A stretch of DNA of 5,346 nucleotides, taken from positions 1 to 5,346 of the forward strand of contig JAHFVB010000378.1 of assembly GCA_023264755.1 (NCBI GenBank), in the 5' to 3' direction. Within the stretch, counting starts at the first letter, position 1; each line of letters opens with the position of its first letter. The notes below the pieces were generated by a model, which was not told where the DNA came from, made no database searches, and was given only the letters and a program-made list of their open reading frames with translations. Position numbers and translations under genes: made by a program. Positions 1 to 5,346 of this stretch are shown here, piece after piece. Source of the DNA: Mycobacterium sp. Its GTDB lineage: Bacteria > Actinomycetota > Actinomycetes > Mycobacteriales > Mycobacteriaceae.

Positions 1-24
1 TTCAGTGTTTGCTGGAAGGCGCGT

Positions 25-381
25 TCAGGCCTCTGGGGCAGGTGCCAGCAGTTCGGCTCGGATGCGCACGTACCGCTCCAGGAAGGCGCGCTCGTCGAGG
101 CGTTTGCGGCGCAGCCACCCGGTGACTTCGTCGTTGCACTTGCTCGCGTTGCACGCAGCGCAGGCCGGCACCACGTTGTCGATCGTGTACCGGCCGCCGC
201 GGGATATCGCCATGACGCAATCCCGCTGCAGCGGGCGGTCGGCGGCCCCGCAGTAGGCGCAACCGTTCCAGGCCGTCTTGATCGCCGTCCACTGCGCAGG
301 GGTGAGGTCGTTCACGACGGCGTTCACCCGGCGCTGACGCCTGCGGGCCGCTCGGGTCCGACGGCTGTTGGTGGTTGCCAC
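25..381 (-). CDS. Small HNH-type nuclease-like protein with a Cys-for-His substitution
   Basis: This is a small basic protein with an HNH (beta-beta-alpha metal) fold signature. From the GTG at 381 it is 118 aa. A basic N-terminus (SRRTRAARRRQRR) is followed by the pairs CAYC and CAAC, which probably bind a structural zinc. Between them lies RDCVMAISRGG...IDNVVPACAACNASK. Classical members read DHV-P-SRGG, then N, then a CN/CH motif; here the first His is Cys (codon TGC at 217-219), while the Asn of IDN and the CNASK end are kept. The frame also opens at GTG 441 (138 aa) and GTG 405. I prefer 381 because GTG 441 lies in a hairpin arm with no Shine-Dalgarno, whereas GTG 381 follows GGGG and a CATGAT box six bases upstream, giving a natural VATTNSRRT start. 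It lies 75 nt downstream of pepN on the same strand. Known relatives are DNA nickases or endonucleases; activity here is uncertain. Family call is confident, start and function less so. Confidence 0.8.
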   Translation of the reverse strand: MATTNSRRTRAARRRQRRVNAVVNDLTPAQWTAIKTAWNGCAYCGAADRPLQRDCVMAISRGGRYTIDNVVPACAACNASKCNDEVTGWLRRKRLDERAFLERYVRIRAELLAPAPEA

Positions 382-387
382 CCCCAG

Positions 388-393
388 ATCATG
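388..393 (-). promoter_or_regulatory. Weak -10-like box for the HNH gene
   Basis: On the minus strand CATGAT lies exactly six bases before GTG 381, the spacing expected for a leaderless mycobacterial start. It keeps the A at position 2 and T at position 6 of TANNNT but lacks the first T, and I see no clear -35. This is weak support for separate transcription of the HNH gene after the pepN hairpin; read-through from pepN is equally possible. Confidence 0.25.
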
Positions 394-418
394 CGATGTC
401 GGCACGCACAACCGGAGC

Positions 419-450
419 CCCGCGAGCGGCGTGTCGCGCACGCTCGCGGG
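419..450 (-). terminator. Strong hairpin just after the pepN stop (U-less terminator candidate)
   Basis: Two perfect 10-base arms, CCCGCGAGCG at 419-428 and CGCTCGCGGG at 441-450, are separated by 12 bases. GCG at 429-431 can add three more pairs with CGC at 437-439. The hairpin begins seven bases after the pepN TAG stop in the direction of pepN transcription. No run of U follows, which is common for proposed mycobacterial terminators. It could equally be an mRNA 3'-end stabiliser or a bidirectional element. The stem is directly visible; its function is inferred. Confidence 0.5.
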
Positions 451-456
451 AGGGGG

Positions 457-3030
457 CTAGCCGACGTCGAAGGCGCGCGCCCGCAGCGACCGTTCGACGC
501 CGGCGCGCCCCTCGAGCACCAGTCGGCGCAGCGCGGGCGGCACCTCGGGATCGGACAGGAAGCGGTCGGCTGCGTCGAGCGCATCCTGACTGATGTCCCA
601 CGACGGGTACAGCCCGATGACCACGGTCTGGGCCACCTCGCTGGACCGCCGCTGCCACACTCCCGAGATCGAGTCGAAGTACTTGGCGGTGAACGGCGCC
701 AACAGCTCGCCCTGCCCTAGGCGGGCGAATCCGCCGACGATCGACCGAGTGGTGATGTTGGCCAGCGTGTCGTCCTCGACCACCTGCTGCCACGCTGCTT
801 CCTTGACCGCAGCCTGCGGGCGGGCCGCCGCCGCGGCGGCCGCGTTGCGCTTGCCTGCTGCGGTCGGATCCTGCTGCGCCTCGGCGTCGAGGAACGGCGT
901 GGCCGGGCCGTCGGCGTCGAGGTCGCCGCTGGCGGCCAGTGCGGTGACGATGCGCCAGCGCAGATCGGTGTCGATGACCAGGCCGGGCAGGTTCACCGCC
1001 GCCGGCTCGTTGTCCAACAGCGTGGCGAGCACCGCGACGTGGTTGCGCGACAGCACCGACGTGCACAGTGCGTTCACGAAGGCCAGCTGGTGGTCCGAGC
1101 CCGGAGCCGACTCGCGCGCCAGGTCCAGCAGTCGGTCGCCGAACGCCGGCCAGCCGTTCTCGGCCGCCCACTGCGGGTCTGCGTAGGATCCGATGGCCGT
1201 CTGAGCTTGCAGCAGGAGTCGCTGCGCGACACCGACTTCCGACTCTGCCTGCACCCCGCTCATGACCAGGGCGACGAAGTCGCGAGCCTTCAGCTCGGCA
1301 TCGCGCGTCATCTCCCAGGCGGCCGACCAGGCGAGCGTGCGGGGGAGCGGTTCGGCGATGTCGGCGATCCGGCTCAACACGGTGTGCAGCGAATCCGGGT
1401 CCAACCGCAACGAGCAGTAGGTCAGGTCGTCGTCGTTGACCAGGATCAGCTTGCCCCGCGAAACCCCTTGCAGTGCAGGCACGTCGGTGCTCTCGCCCTC
1501 GACGTCGAGTTCCTCGCGGTGCACGCGCACCAACTTGCCGCTGCCATCGTCGTCGTAGACCCCGACGGCCAGCCGGTGCACGCGGGTCTCGCCGGCTCCG
1601 GGCGCCGCGCCGCTCTGGCTGATCGCGAACCGCGTGAACTTGCCGTCACCGTCCACGTCGAAGTCGGCGCGCAGCGTGTTCAGGCCCGTGGTCTTGAGCC
1701 ACTGCCGGCCCCAGTGGGACAGGTCGCGGCCCGACGACTTCTCCAGTGCGCCAAGCAGATCGCTGAAGGTCGCATTCGCGAAGGCATGGTCACGGAAGTA
1801 GGAGCGCAACCCTGCCAAGAAGGACTGCAGGCCTACGTACGCCACCAGCTGCTTGAGCACGCTGGCGCCCTTGGCGTAGGTGATGCCGTCGAAGTTGACC
1901 TCCACGGCGTGCAGATCGGGAATGTCCGCGGCCACCGGGTGGGTCGACGGCAACTGGTCCTGCCGGTATGCCCAGGACTTCTCGACGTTGGCGAAGGTCG
2001 TCCAGGCCTGCTTGTACTCGGTGGCCTCGGCCTGGCACAGCACGGATGCGAACGTGGCGAACGACTCGTTGAGCCACAGGTCGTCCCACCACGTCATGGT
2101 GACCAGGTCGCCGAACCACATGTGGGCCATCTCGTGCAGCACCGTCTCGGCGCGCCGCTCGTAGGAGTACCGGGTGACCTTCGACCGGAAGACGTAGTCC
2201 TCCAGGAACGTCACCGCTCCGGCGTTCTCCATGGCGCCCGCGTTGAACTCGGGCACGAACAGCTGGTCGTACTTACCGAACGCGTATGGCACGCCGAAGT
2301 TCTGGTGATAGAAGCCGAAGCCCTGCTTGGTCTCGGTGAACAGGCGCTCGTCGTCCATGAACTGTGCGAGCGAGCTGCGGCAGAAGATGCCGAGGGGAAT
2401 GTCGCCGTGCTCGTCGGTGTAGACGTCGTCCCACCGCGCATACGGACCCGCGATCAGCGCGACCAGATACGTACTCATGCGAGGGGTCGTCTGGAAGGTG
2501 TGCACCCCGCCCTCGACGCTCGTGGTGGCGCCGTTGGAGATGACCTGCCAGTGCGCGGGCGCGGTGACGCTGACGTCGAAGGTGGCCTTCAAATCCGGCT
2601 GGTCGAAGCAGGCGAACATCCGCTTGGCATCGGCGGTCTCGAACTGCGAGTACAGGTAGACCTCGTCGTCGACCGGGTCGACGAAGCGGTGCAGCCCCTC
2701 GCCGGAGTTGGAGTAGAGGCAGTCCGCCTCGACGACGACGACGTTGTGCGCGTCCAGTCCTACGAGCGGGATGCCGGTGGACTCGTCGTAGCCCGATACG
2801 TCGATCGCGACTCCGTTGAGCGTCGCGCTGCGTACCGCGTCGGCGGCGATGTCGATGACCGTGTCCGCGCCCGCGAGTGCGGAGAACTCGACGGTCGTCG
2901 TCGACCGGAAGGTGCGCTCGCTGGCCCCGCCGGAACCGTCGGTCAGGTCGAGCACGATGCGGTAGGAGTCAACGGTGACGAGTGCGGCCCGTTCGGCGGC
3001 CTGGTCGCGGGTCAGATTGGGAAGTGCCAC
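457..3030 (-). CDS. pepN: Aminopeptidase N, M1 zinc metallopeptidase
   Basis: This soluble exopeptidase removes N-terminal residues from peptides and acts late in cytoplasmic protein turnover. From GTG 3030 it is 857 aa, the usual length for the actinobacterial (S. lividans-type) PepN. An N-terminal beta domain (about 1-200) leads to the catalytic core with G265-A-M-E-N, which holds the substrate amino group. HEMAH at 299-303 (H299, E300, H303) and E322, 18 residues on, form the zinc site. Y385 in GITYAKGAS is the transition-state tyrosine. The rest, about 530-857, is the helical ERAP1-like C-terminal domain, with an Ala run near 730. All key residues are intact and the frame is unbroken. No signal peptide or membrane segment is seen. 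The start is GTG at 3028-3030, giving [10 protein letters not shown] as I recall for mycobacterial orthologues. ATG 3042 adds four residues without a Shine-Dalgarno. The frame stays open to 3537, but that extension runs antisense through the nitroreductase gene. It is divergent from that gene. Confidence 0.97.
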   Translation of the reverse strand: MALPNLTRDQAAERAALVTVDSYRIVLDLTDGSGGASERTFRSTTTVEFSALAGADTVIDIAADAVRSATLNGVAIDVSGYDESTGIPLVGLDAHNVVVVEADCLYSNSGEGLHRFVDPVDDEVYLYSQFETADAKRMFACFDQPDLKATFDVSVTAPAHWQVISNGATTSVEGGVHTFQTTPRMSTYLVALIAGPYARWDDVYTDEHGDIPLGIFCRSSLAQFMDDERLFTETKQGFGFYHQNFGVPYAFGKYDQLFVPEFNAGAMENAGAVTFLEDYVFRSKVTRYSYERRAETVLHEMAHMWFGDLVTMTWWDDLWLNESFATFASVLCQAEATEYKQAWTTFANVEKSWAYRQDQLPSTHPVAADIPDLHAVEVNFDGITYAKGASVLKQLVAYVGLQSFLAGLRSYFRDHAFANATFSDLLGALEKSSGRDLSHWGRQWLKTTGLNTLRADFDVDGDGKFTRFAISQSGAAPGAGETRVHRLAVGVYDDDGSGKLVRVHREELDVEGESTDVPALQGVSRGKLILVNDDDLTYCSLRLDPDSLHTVLSRIADIAEPLPRTLAWSAAWEMTRDAELKARDFVALVMSGVQAESEVGVAQRLLLQAQTAIGSYADPQWAAENGWPAFGDRLLDLARESAPGSDHQLAFVNALCTSVLSRNHVAVLATLLDNEPAAVNLPGLVIDTDLRWRIVTALAASGDLDADGPATPFLDAEAQQDPTAAGKRNAAAAAAARPQAAVKEAAWQQVVEDDTLANITTRSIVGGFARLGQGELLAPFTAKYFDSISGVWQRRSSEVAQTVVIGLYPSWDISQDALDAADRFLSDPEVPPALRRLVLEGRAGVERSLRARAFDVG

Positions 3031-3038
3031 GTCGTCCA

Positions 3039-3044
3039 ACATTA
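3039..3044 (-). promoter_or_regulatory. Predicted -10 box for leaderless pepN
   Basis: On the minus strand TAATGT matches the mycobacterial SigA-type TANNNT. Eight bases separate it from GTG 3030, so transcription would begin at or next to the start codon, giving a leaderless mRNA. No TTGACA-like -35 is evident 16-18 bases upstream (the sequence there is GAACAA), which is normal for mycobacterial promoters. The same bases contain the alternative ATG at 3040-3042, which this promoter would leave outside the transcript; this argues for the GTG. Inferred, not measured. Confidence 0.5.
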
Positions 3045-3054
3045 GTCGGCGCGC

Positions 3055-3081
3055 GGGAACATTGTTCGGACGTGCACGGTT
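3055..3081 (+). promoter_or_regulatory. SigH/SigR-type promoter of the nitroreductase gene
   Basis: GGGAACA at 3055-3061 followed by GGTT at 3078-3081 matches the mycobacterial SigH pattern (GGGAAYA, 16-17 bases, cGTT). It also matches Streptomyces SigR (GGAA(T/C), 18 bases, GTT): from the end of GGGAAC at 3060 to GTT at 3079 there are exactly 18 bases. A start near 3088 would leave a 5' leader of about 40 nt containing the Shine-Dalgarno. The M. tuberculosis homologue Rv2466c is a known SigH-regulon gene induced by oxidative and heat stress, so element and gene agree. The -35 element lies next to the pepN promoter on the other strand. Confidence 0.75.
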
Positions 3082-3113
3082 GTCCTGCGCGGGAGTGTGC
3101 CCTCGCCGAGCTG

Positions 3114-3119
3114 AGAGGA
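3114..3119 (+). promoter_or_regulatory. Ribosome binding site of the nitroreductase gene
   Basis: AGAGGA ends eight bases before ATG 3128, good Shine-Dalgarno spacing. It fixes the start within a frame that stays open upstream to 2975, and gives a protein whose CPWC motif sits at residues 19-22 as in Rv2466c. Confidence 0.7.
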
Positions 3120-3127
3120 TCTGTTCC

Positions 3128-3748
3128 ATGGCTGATAAATCCGCTGAAAGAGATCGGGCTGGATTCTGGTTCGATCCGCTCTGCCCGTGGTGCTGGATCA
3201 CCTCGCGCTGGATTCTCGAAGTCGAGAAGGTCCGCGACATCGAGGTGGAGTTCCACGTGATGAGCCTGGCGGTGCTGAACGAAGGTCGCGACCTGCCCGA
3301 GCAGTACCAGGAGCTGATGAAGAAGGCCTGGGGCCCGGTACGCGTGGTCACGGCCGCCGAGCAGGCCAAGGGACCGGAGATTCTGAGTCCGCTGTACACG
3401 GCAATGGGCACCAAGATCCACAACGAGAACAACAAGGACTTCGAGGACGTCATCAGGACCTCCCTCGAAGAAGTGGGGCTGCCCGCCGAGTTGGCGGAGG
3501 CGGCGACGAGCGACAAGTTCGACGAGATCCTGCGCAAGAGTCATCACGCCGGCATGGACGCAGTGGGCGACGACGTCGGTACGCCCACCATCCACGTCAA
3601 CGGCGTCGCGTTCTTCGGCCCGGTGCTATCCCGCATTCCGCGGGGTGAAGAGGCGGGCCGGCTGTGGGACGCCTCGGTGATCTTCGCTTCCTACCCCCAC
3701 TTCTTCGAGCTCAAGCGCACGCGCAACGAGGCTCCCGAATTCGACTGA
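3128..3748 (+). CDS. Mycothiol-dependent nitroreductase, DsbA-like (Rv2466c homologue)
   Basis: This cytoplasmic thioredoxin-fold protein of the DsbA/FrnE type uses mycothiol as its thiol partner. The M. tuberculosis homologue Rv2466c reduces nitro compounds, activates the prodrug TP053 and helps tolerance of oxidative stress. The product is 206 aa (Rv2466c is 207). Residues 14-23 read [10 protein letters not shown], with catalytic C19 and C22 and W21 between them. The cis-Pro loop is G151-T-P-T154. N51 and Y60 are kept; Y60 is one short of the Y61 I recall as a substrate-pocket residue in Rv2466c, which fits a one-residue deletion near 53-55. The middle (about 60-140) is the helical insertion of the family. 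The C-terminus ([12 protein letters not shown]) is strongly conserved. There is no signal peptide, so despite the DsbA fold it works inside the cell. The start is supported by AGAGGA eight bases upstream and by a SigH-type promoter. It diverges from pepN and precedes the kinase by 53 nt. Confidence 0.95.
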   Translation: MADKSAERDRAGFWFDPLCPWCWITSRWILEVEKVRDIEVEFHVMSLAVLNEGRDLPEQYQELMKKAWGPVRVVTAAEQAKGPEILSPLYTAMGTKIHNENNKDFEDVIRTSLEEVGLPAELAEAATSDKFDEILRKSHHAGMDAVGDDVGTPTIHVNGVAFFGPVLSRIPRGEEAGRLWDASVIFASYPHFFELKRTRNEAPEFD

Positions 3749-3760
3749 CGGCCGCGGCTT

Positions 3761-3781
3761 CGGCGAGCGTGCCGCTCGTCG
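3761..3781 (+). terminator. GC hairpin between nitroreductase and kinase genes
   Basis: CGGCGAGCG at 3761-3769 pairs with CGCTCGTCG at 3773-3781: nine pairs including one G-U, with a three-base loop. It begins 12 bases after the nitroreductase TGA and no U-run follows. It may be a U-less terminator separating the stress gene from the kinase, but it also covers where the kinase promoter's -35 would lie, so an operator role is possible. The short loop and simple base composition make this tentative. Confidence 0.35.
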
Positions 3782-3789
3782 GGCGTCGG

Positions 3790-3795
3790 TAGGAT
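3790..3795 (+). promoter_or_regulatory. Kinase start signal: TAGGAT -10 box, also readable as a Shine-Dalgarno
   Basis: TAGGAT fits TANNNT and is followed by exactly six bases before ATG 3802, which would put the transcription start on the A of the ATG (leaderless mRNA). The AGGA within it (3791-3794) ends seven bases before the ATG and could instead serve as a Shine-Dalgarno on a transcript from further upstream. Both readings support the same start codon. The box-to-ATG distance favours leaderless initiation. Confidence 0.5.
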
Positions 3796-3801
3796 TCGCC
3801 C

Positions 3802-5346
3802 ATGCCGTTGCAAAACGGAGCGATGTTCGCCGGATACACCGTGCGGCGCATGCTCGGCTCCGGGGGAATGGGCGAGGTCTACCTCGTCGACCACCCCCGG
3901 CTGCCACGGCACGACGCGTTGAAGGTGCTCCGCGAAACCGCCACGGCGAACCCGGACTTCCGCACGCGCTTCAACCGGGAGGCTGAGCTGGCCGCCTCGT
4001 TGTGGCACCCGCACATCGTGGGGTTGCATGATCGCGGCGAGTTCGAGGGTCGACTGTGGATCACGATGGACTACGTCGAGGGCACCGACGCCGCCCGTCT
4101 GCTCAAGGACCGCCATCCGCATGGGTTACCGCTCGATCAGGTGGTGGCCATCGTGGAAGCCATGGGGTCGGCGCTCGACTACGCGCATCAGCGTGGGCTG
4201 CTGCACCGCGACATCAAGCCGGCCAACCTCCTGCTCACCGACGGGCAGGGAGTCGACCGTCGCATCCTGTTGAGCGATTTCGGCATCGCGCGCCAGATCG
4301 GTGAGGTCAGCGGGCTCACGGCCACCAATCACGCGATGGGCACGGTGGCCTATTCCGCCCCGGAGCAATTGATGGGCGGCCACATCGACGGACGCTCCGA
4401 CCAATATGCATTGGCCGCGACCGCATTTCGGCTGTTGACCGGCGAGTCACCCTATCGGGAACCCAACCAGGTGGCGGTCATCAGTCAGCACCTGCACGCC
4501 CCGCCGCCGCGCGTGAGCGAGCGGCGCCCCGAGTTGGCCCCGCTGGACCCCGTGCTGATCAGGGCGATGGCCAAGGATCCGCGGGACAGGTTCCCGACGT
4601 GCAGTCAGTTCGCCCGGGCGTTCGCCCAGCAGGCCACGGTCGTCAACGCCGAGCAGACCACGTCGGTCAACGCCCAGCAAGCCTCGGCGGTCAAGGCCCA
4701 GCCGACCACGGTCGTGACCGCTCGGCCGGGCTGGCGGCCGCCGCCACCGCAACCACGGGCCGGGGCGCCCGTCGGCCCGTACGTGCACCCGGCGGCATGG
4801 GTGCCCACGGGGCCACCGCCGCCGCCGGGGTTGGTCAGCAACCAGATGGCGTTCGCTCCACCGTCGCGGCCCTCGCGGTGGCGGCTGGCCGTCATCGCCG
4901 GTGTGGTGGCGGTCGTACTCGTCGCCGTCGGGGTGATCGTCGCACTGAACGTCGGCGGTGACGAAGACTCCGCCGCCGGGTCGGCGACGCCGACGATGCG
5001 CCCGGCCACCACGTCACGCCGGGACGGTGCGGGCACCACCGGTGCGACCCCGACGGCGTTTCCCATGCCCACCCTGGTGGGCCAGCCCGGCAACTACCAG
5101 ACCATCCAGACCTACATCCAGCAGCAAGGCATCCAGGAAGTCAGTCAGCACCGCGGCGACACCAGTGCGCCGACGGTCTTGACCCCGATGCCGGACGGCT
5201 GGCGGGATGCAGGTCCGGAATCGCCCAACTTCGCTTACCAAACGCTGCTCTACGACGGCGCGGAGGCCCCGAACTCCCGGCCGTACGTGGTCGTCGTGCT
5301 GTCCAAGTTGGTCGGCGACGTCGACCCGGCGAAGGTCTTCGCGCTG
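3802..5346 (+). CDS. PknF-like transmembrane Ser/Thr kinase with LpqN/LpqT-like outer domain (3' partial)
   Basis: This is a membrane receptor kinase that phosphorylates Ser/Thr; 515 residues are visible and the frame runs off the window. The kinase domain (about 12-272) is complete: glycine loop G19-x-G21-x-x-G24, Lys41, helix-C Glu60, HRDIKPAN with D137, K139 and N142, DFG at 159-161, and activation loop GLTATN to GTVAYSAPE (180-188). T173 and T175 are likely autophosphorylation sites. D200 and R263 complete the core. Long stretches ([29 protein letters not shown]) read like PknF of M. tuberculosis. A linker (273-359) holds four 8-residue repeats and proline runs. One membrane segment lies at about 362-384, preceded by RPSRWR, so the kinase faces the cytoplasm. 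A Thr/Pro-rich stalk then leads to a segment from about 430 resembling LpqN/LpqT lipoproteins. It follows the nitroreductase gene by 53 nt but probably has its own promoter. Its signal and targets cannot be read from sequence. Confidence 0.93.
   Translation, partial: MPLQNGAMFAGYTVRRMLGSGGMGEVYLVDHPRLPRHDALKVLRETATANPDFRTRFNREAELAASLWHPHIVGLHDRGEFEGRLWITMDYVEGTDAARLLKDRHPHGLPLDQVVAIVEAMGSALDYAHQRGLLHRDIKPANLLLTDGQGVDRRILLSDFGIARQIGEVSGLTATNHAMGTVAYSAPEQLMGGHIDGRSDQYALAATAFRLLTGESPYREPNQVAVISQHLHAPPPRVSERRPELAPLDPVLIRAMAKDPRDRFPTCSQFARAFAQQATVVNAEQTTSVNAQQASAVKAQPTTVVTARPGWRPPPPQPRAGAPVGPYVHPAAWVPTGPPPPPGLVSNQMAFAPPSRPSRWRLAVIAGVVAVVLVAVGVIVALNVGGDEDSAAGSATPTMRPATTSRRDGAGTTGATPTAFPMPTLVGQPGNYQTIQTYIQQQGIQEVSQHRGDTSAPTVLTPMPDGWRDAGPESPNFAYQTLLYDGAEAPNSRPYVVVVLSKLVGDVDPAKVFAL
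4633..4728 (+). repeat. Four tandem 24-bp repeats in the kinase linker
   Basis: Residues 278-309 are four head-to-tail 8-residue units: [32 protein letters not shown]. In DNA each unit is 24 bases and the units share a GGTC-AC/AG-GCC-AG skeleton, so they most likely arose by duplication followed by drift. They lie just after the kinase domain, before the proline-rich stretch. The Thr-rich units could be sites for autophosphorylation or a flexible spacer; this is inference. Confidence 0.7.
4885..4953 (+). other. Transmembrane segment of the kinase
   Basis: Residues 362-384 are about 23 uninterrupted hydrophobic residues (mostly Val, Ala, Ile, Leu, Gly), flanked on the N-side by RPSRWR and on the C-side by GGDED. 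By the positive-inside rule the kinase domain is cytoplasmic and what follows is outside. It is the only such segment in the visible protein. Confidence 0.9.
5089..5346 (+). other. LpqN/LpqT-like extracytoplasmic domain of the kinase (partial)
   Basis: Residues 430-515 show the order I know from the LpqN/LpqT family: a short helix with a Tyr-Ile pair ([11 protein letters not shown]), a loop, then TPMPDGW, an aromatic strand ([12 protein letters not shown]), and a hydrophobic strand running into [16 protein letters not shown]. Family members are normally secreted lipoproteins with their own lipobox; here the segment has no Cys and is tethered by the kinase membrane helix. Mtb LpqT has the comparable order YLESVGV, PTPPGW, LMVFKL, DFDIAEAL. 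The domain is cut by the window end, so its full extent is unknown. Confidence 0.7.

Noticed and set aside
442..593. Small plus- and minus-strand frames over the pepN 3' end and other GC-rich frames
   Set aside because: They overlap pepN out of frame, are Arg/Ala/Pro-rich and show no start signals or family resemblance.
1039..3045. A 668-codon open frame on the plus strand opposite pepN
   Set aside because: It is the antisense shadow of a GC-rich gene. Its translation is rich in V/G/R/H/Q with no recognisable domain, whereas the minus-strand frame gives intact PepN with all catalytic motifs.
3057..3067. LexA (SOS) box in GAAC-ATT-GTTC
   Set aside because: The mycobacterial SOS box needs four bases between GAAC and GTTC and flanking TC/GA; here the spacing is three and the flanks do not match.
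2975..3127. An upstream extension of the nitroreductase frame
   Set aside because: It overlaps the start of pepN on the other strand and the promoter region. ATG 3128 has a good Shine-Dalgarno and puts CPWC at the family position.
3031..3537. A 169-codon N-terminal extension of the pepN frame
   Set aside because: It runs antisense through the divergent promoters and most of the nitroreductase gene, has no PepN-like sequence, and the family N-terminus starts at VALPNL.
3749..3801. A small RNA or riboswitch between nitroreductase and kinase
   Set aside because: The gap is only 53 nt and is accounted for by a short hairpin and the kinase start signals; no known riboswitch elements are visible.
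4447..5093. Minus-strand frames with Gly/Leu/Asp repeats opposite the kinase linker
   Set aside because: They are reverse-strand images of the 24-bp repeats and proline-coding stretches of the kinase gene, not separate genes.

Overview
This window comes from a high-GC actinobacterium, almost certainly a mycobacterium and probably a fast-growing Mycolicibacterium-type species. The evidence is strong G/C bias at third codon positions, a DsbA-fold protein nearly identical in layout to mycothiol-dependent nitroreductase Rv2466c, an actinobacterial-type aminopeptidase N beginning [10 protein letters not shown], a PknF-like receptor kinase, and promoters of mycobacterial style (TANNNT -10 boxes at leaderless distance, and a SigH-type GGGAAC...GTT pair).

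Layout. From the left on the minus strand: a small HNH-type nuclease-like protein (25-381, possibly starting further upstream), then a full-length M1 aminopeptidase N, pepN (457-3030). A strong hairpin (419-450) separates the two, just past the pepN stop. Between 3031 and 3127 lies a compact divergent promoter region. To its right on the plus strand are the mycothiol-dependent nitroreductase (3128-3748) and, after a 53-nt gap holding a second hairpin and a TAGGAT box, a transmembrane Ser/Thr protein kinase (3802 to beyond the window end). The kinase reading frame is open to the last base, so its 3' end is missing.

How the parts work together. The pepN and nitroreductase pair, divergently arranged, matches the Rv2466c/Rv2467 arrangement of M. 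tuberculosis as I remember it. The nitroreductase has a near-consensus SigH/SigR promoter, which fits induction by thiol-oxidative stress. The pepN -10 box lies right beside that promoter and predicts a leaderless GTG-initiated mRNA. The kinase appears to have its own promoter, also compatible with leaderless initiation. It is not part of the Rv2466c neighbourhood as I remember it from M. tuberculosis and looks like a lineage-specific addition.

Most interesting points: (i) the kinase carries, outside the membrane, a segment resembling the LpqN/LpqT lipoprotein family, so a lipoprotein-type domain may serve as its sensor; (ii) the HNH protein has Cys where the family normally has its first catalytic His; (iii) the kinase linker contains four tandem 8-residue repeats. 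I see no CRISPR array, tRNA, rRNA or insertion sequence. Bases 1-24 hold nothing I can recognise.
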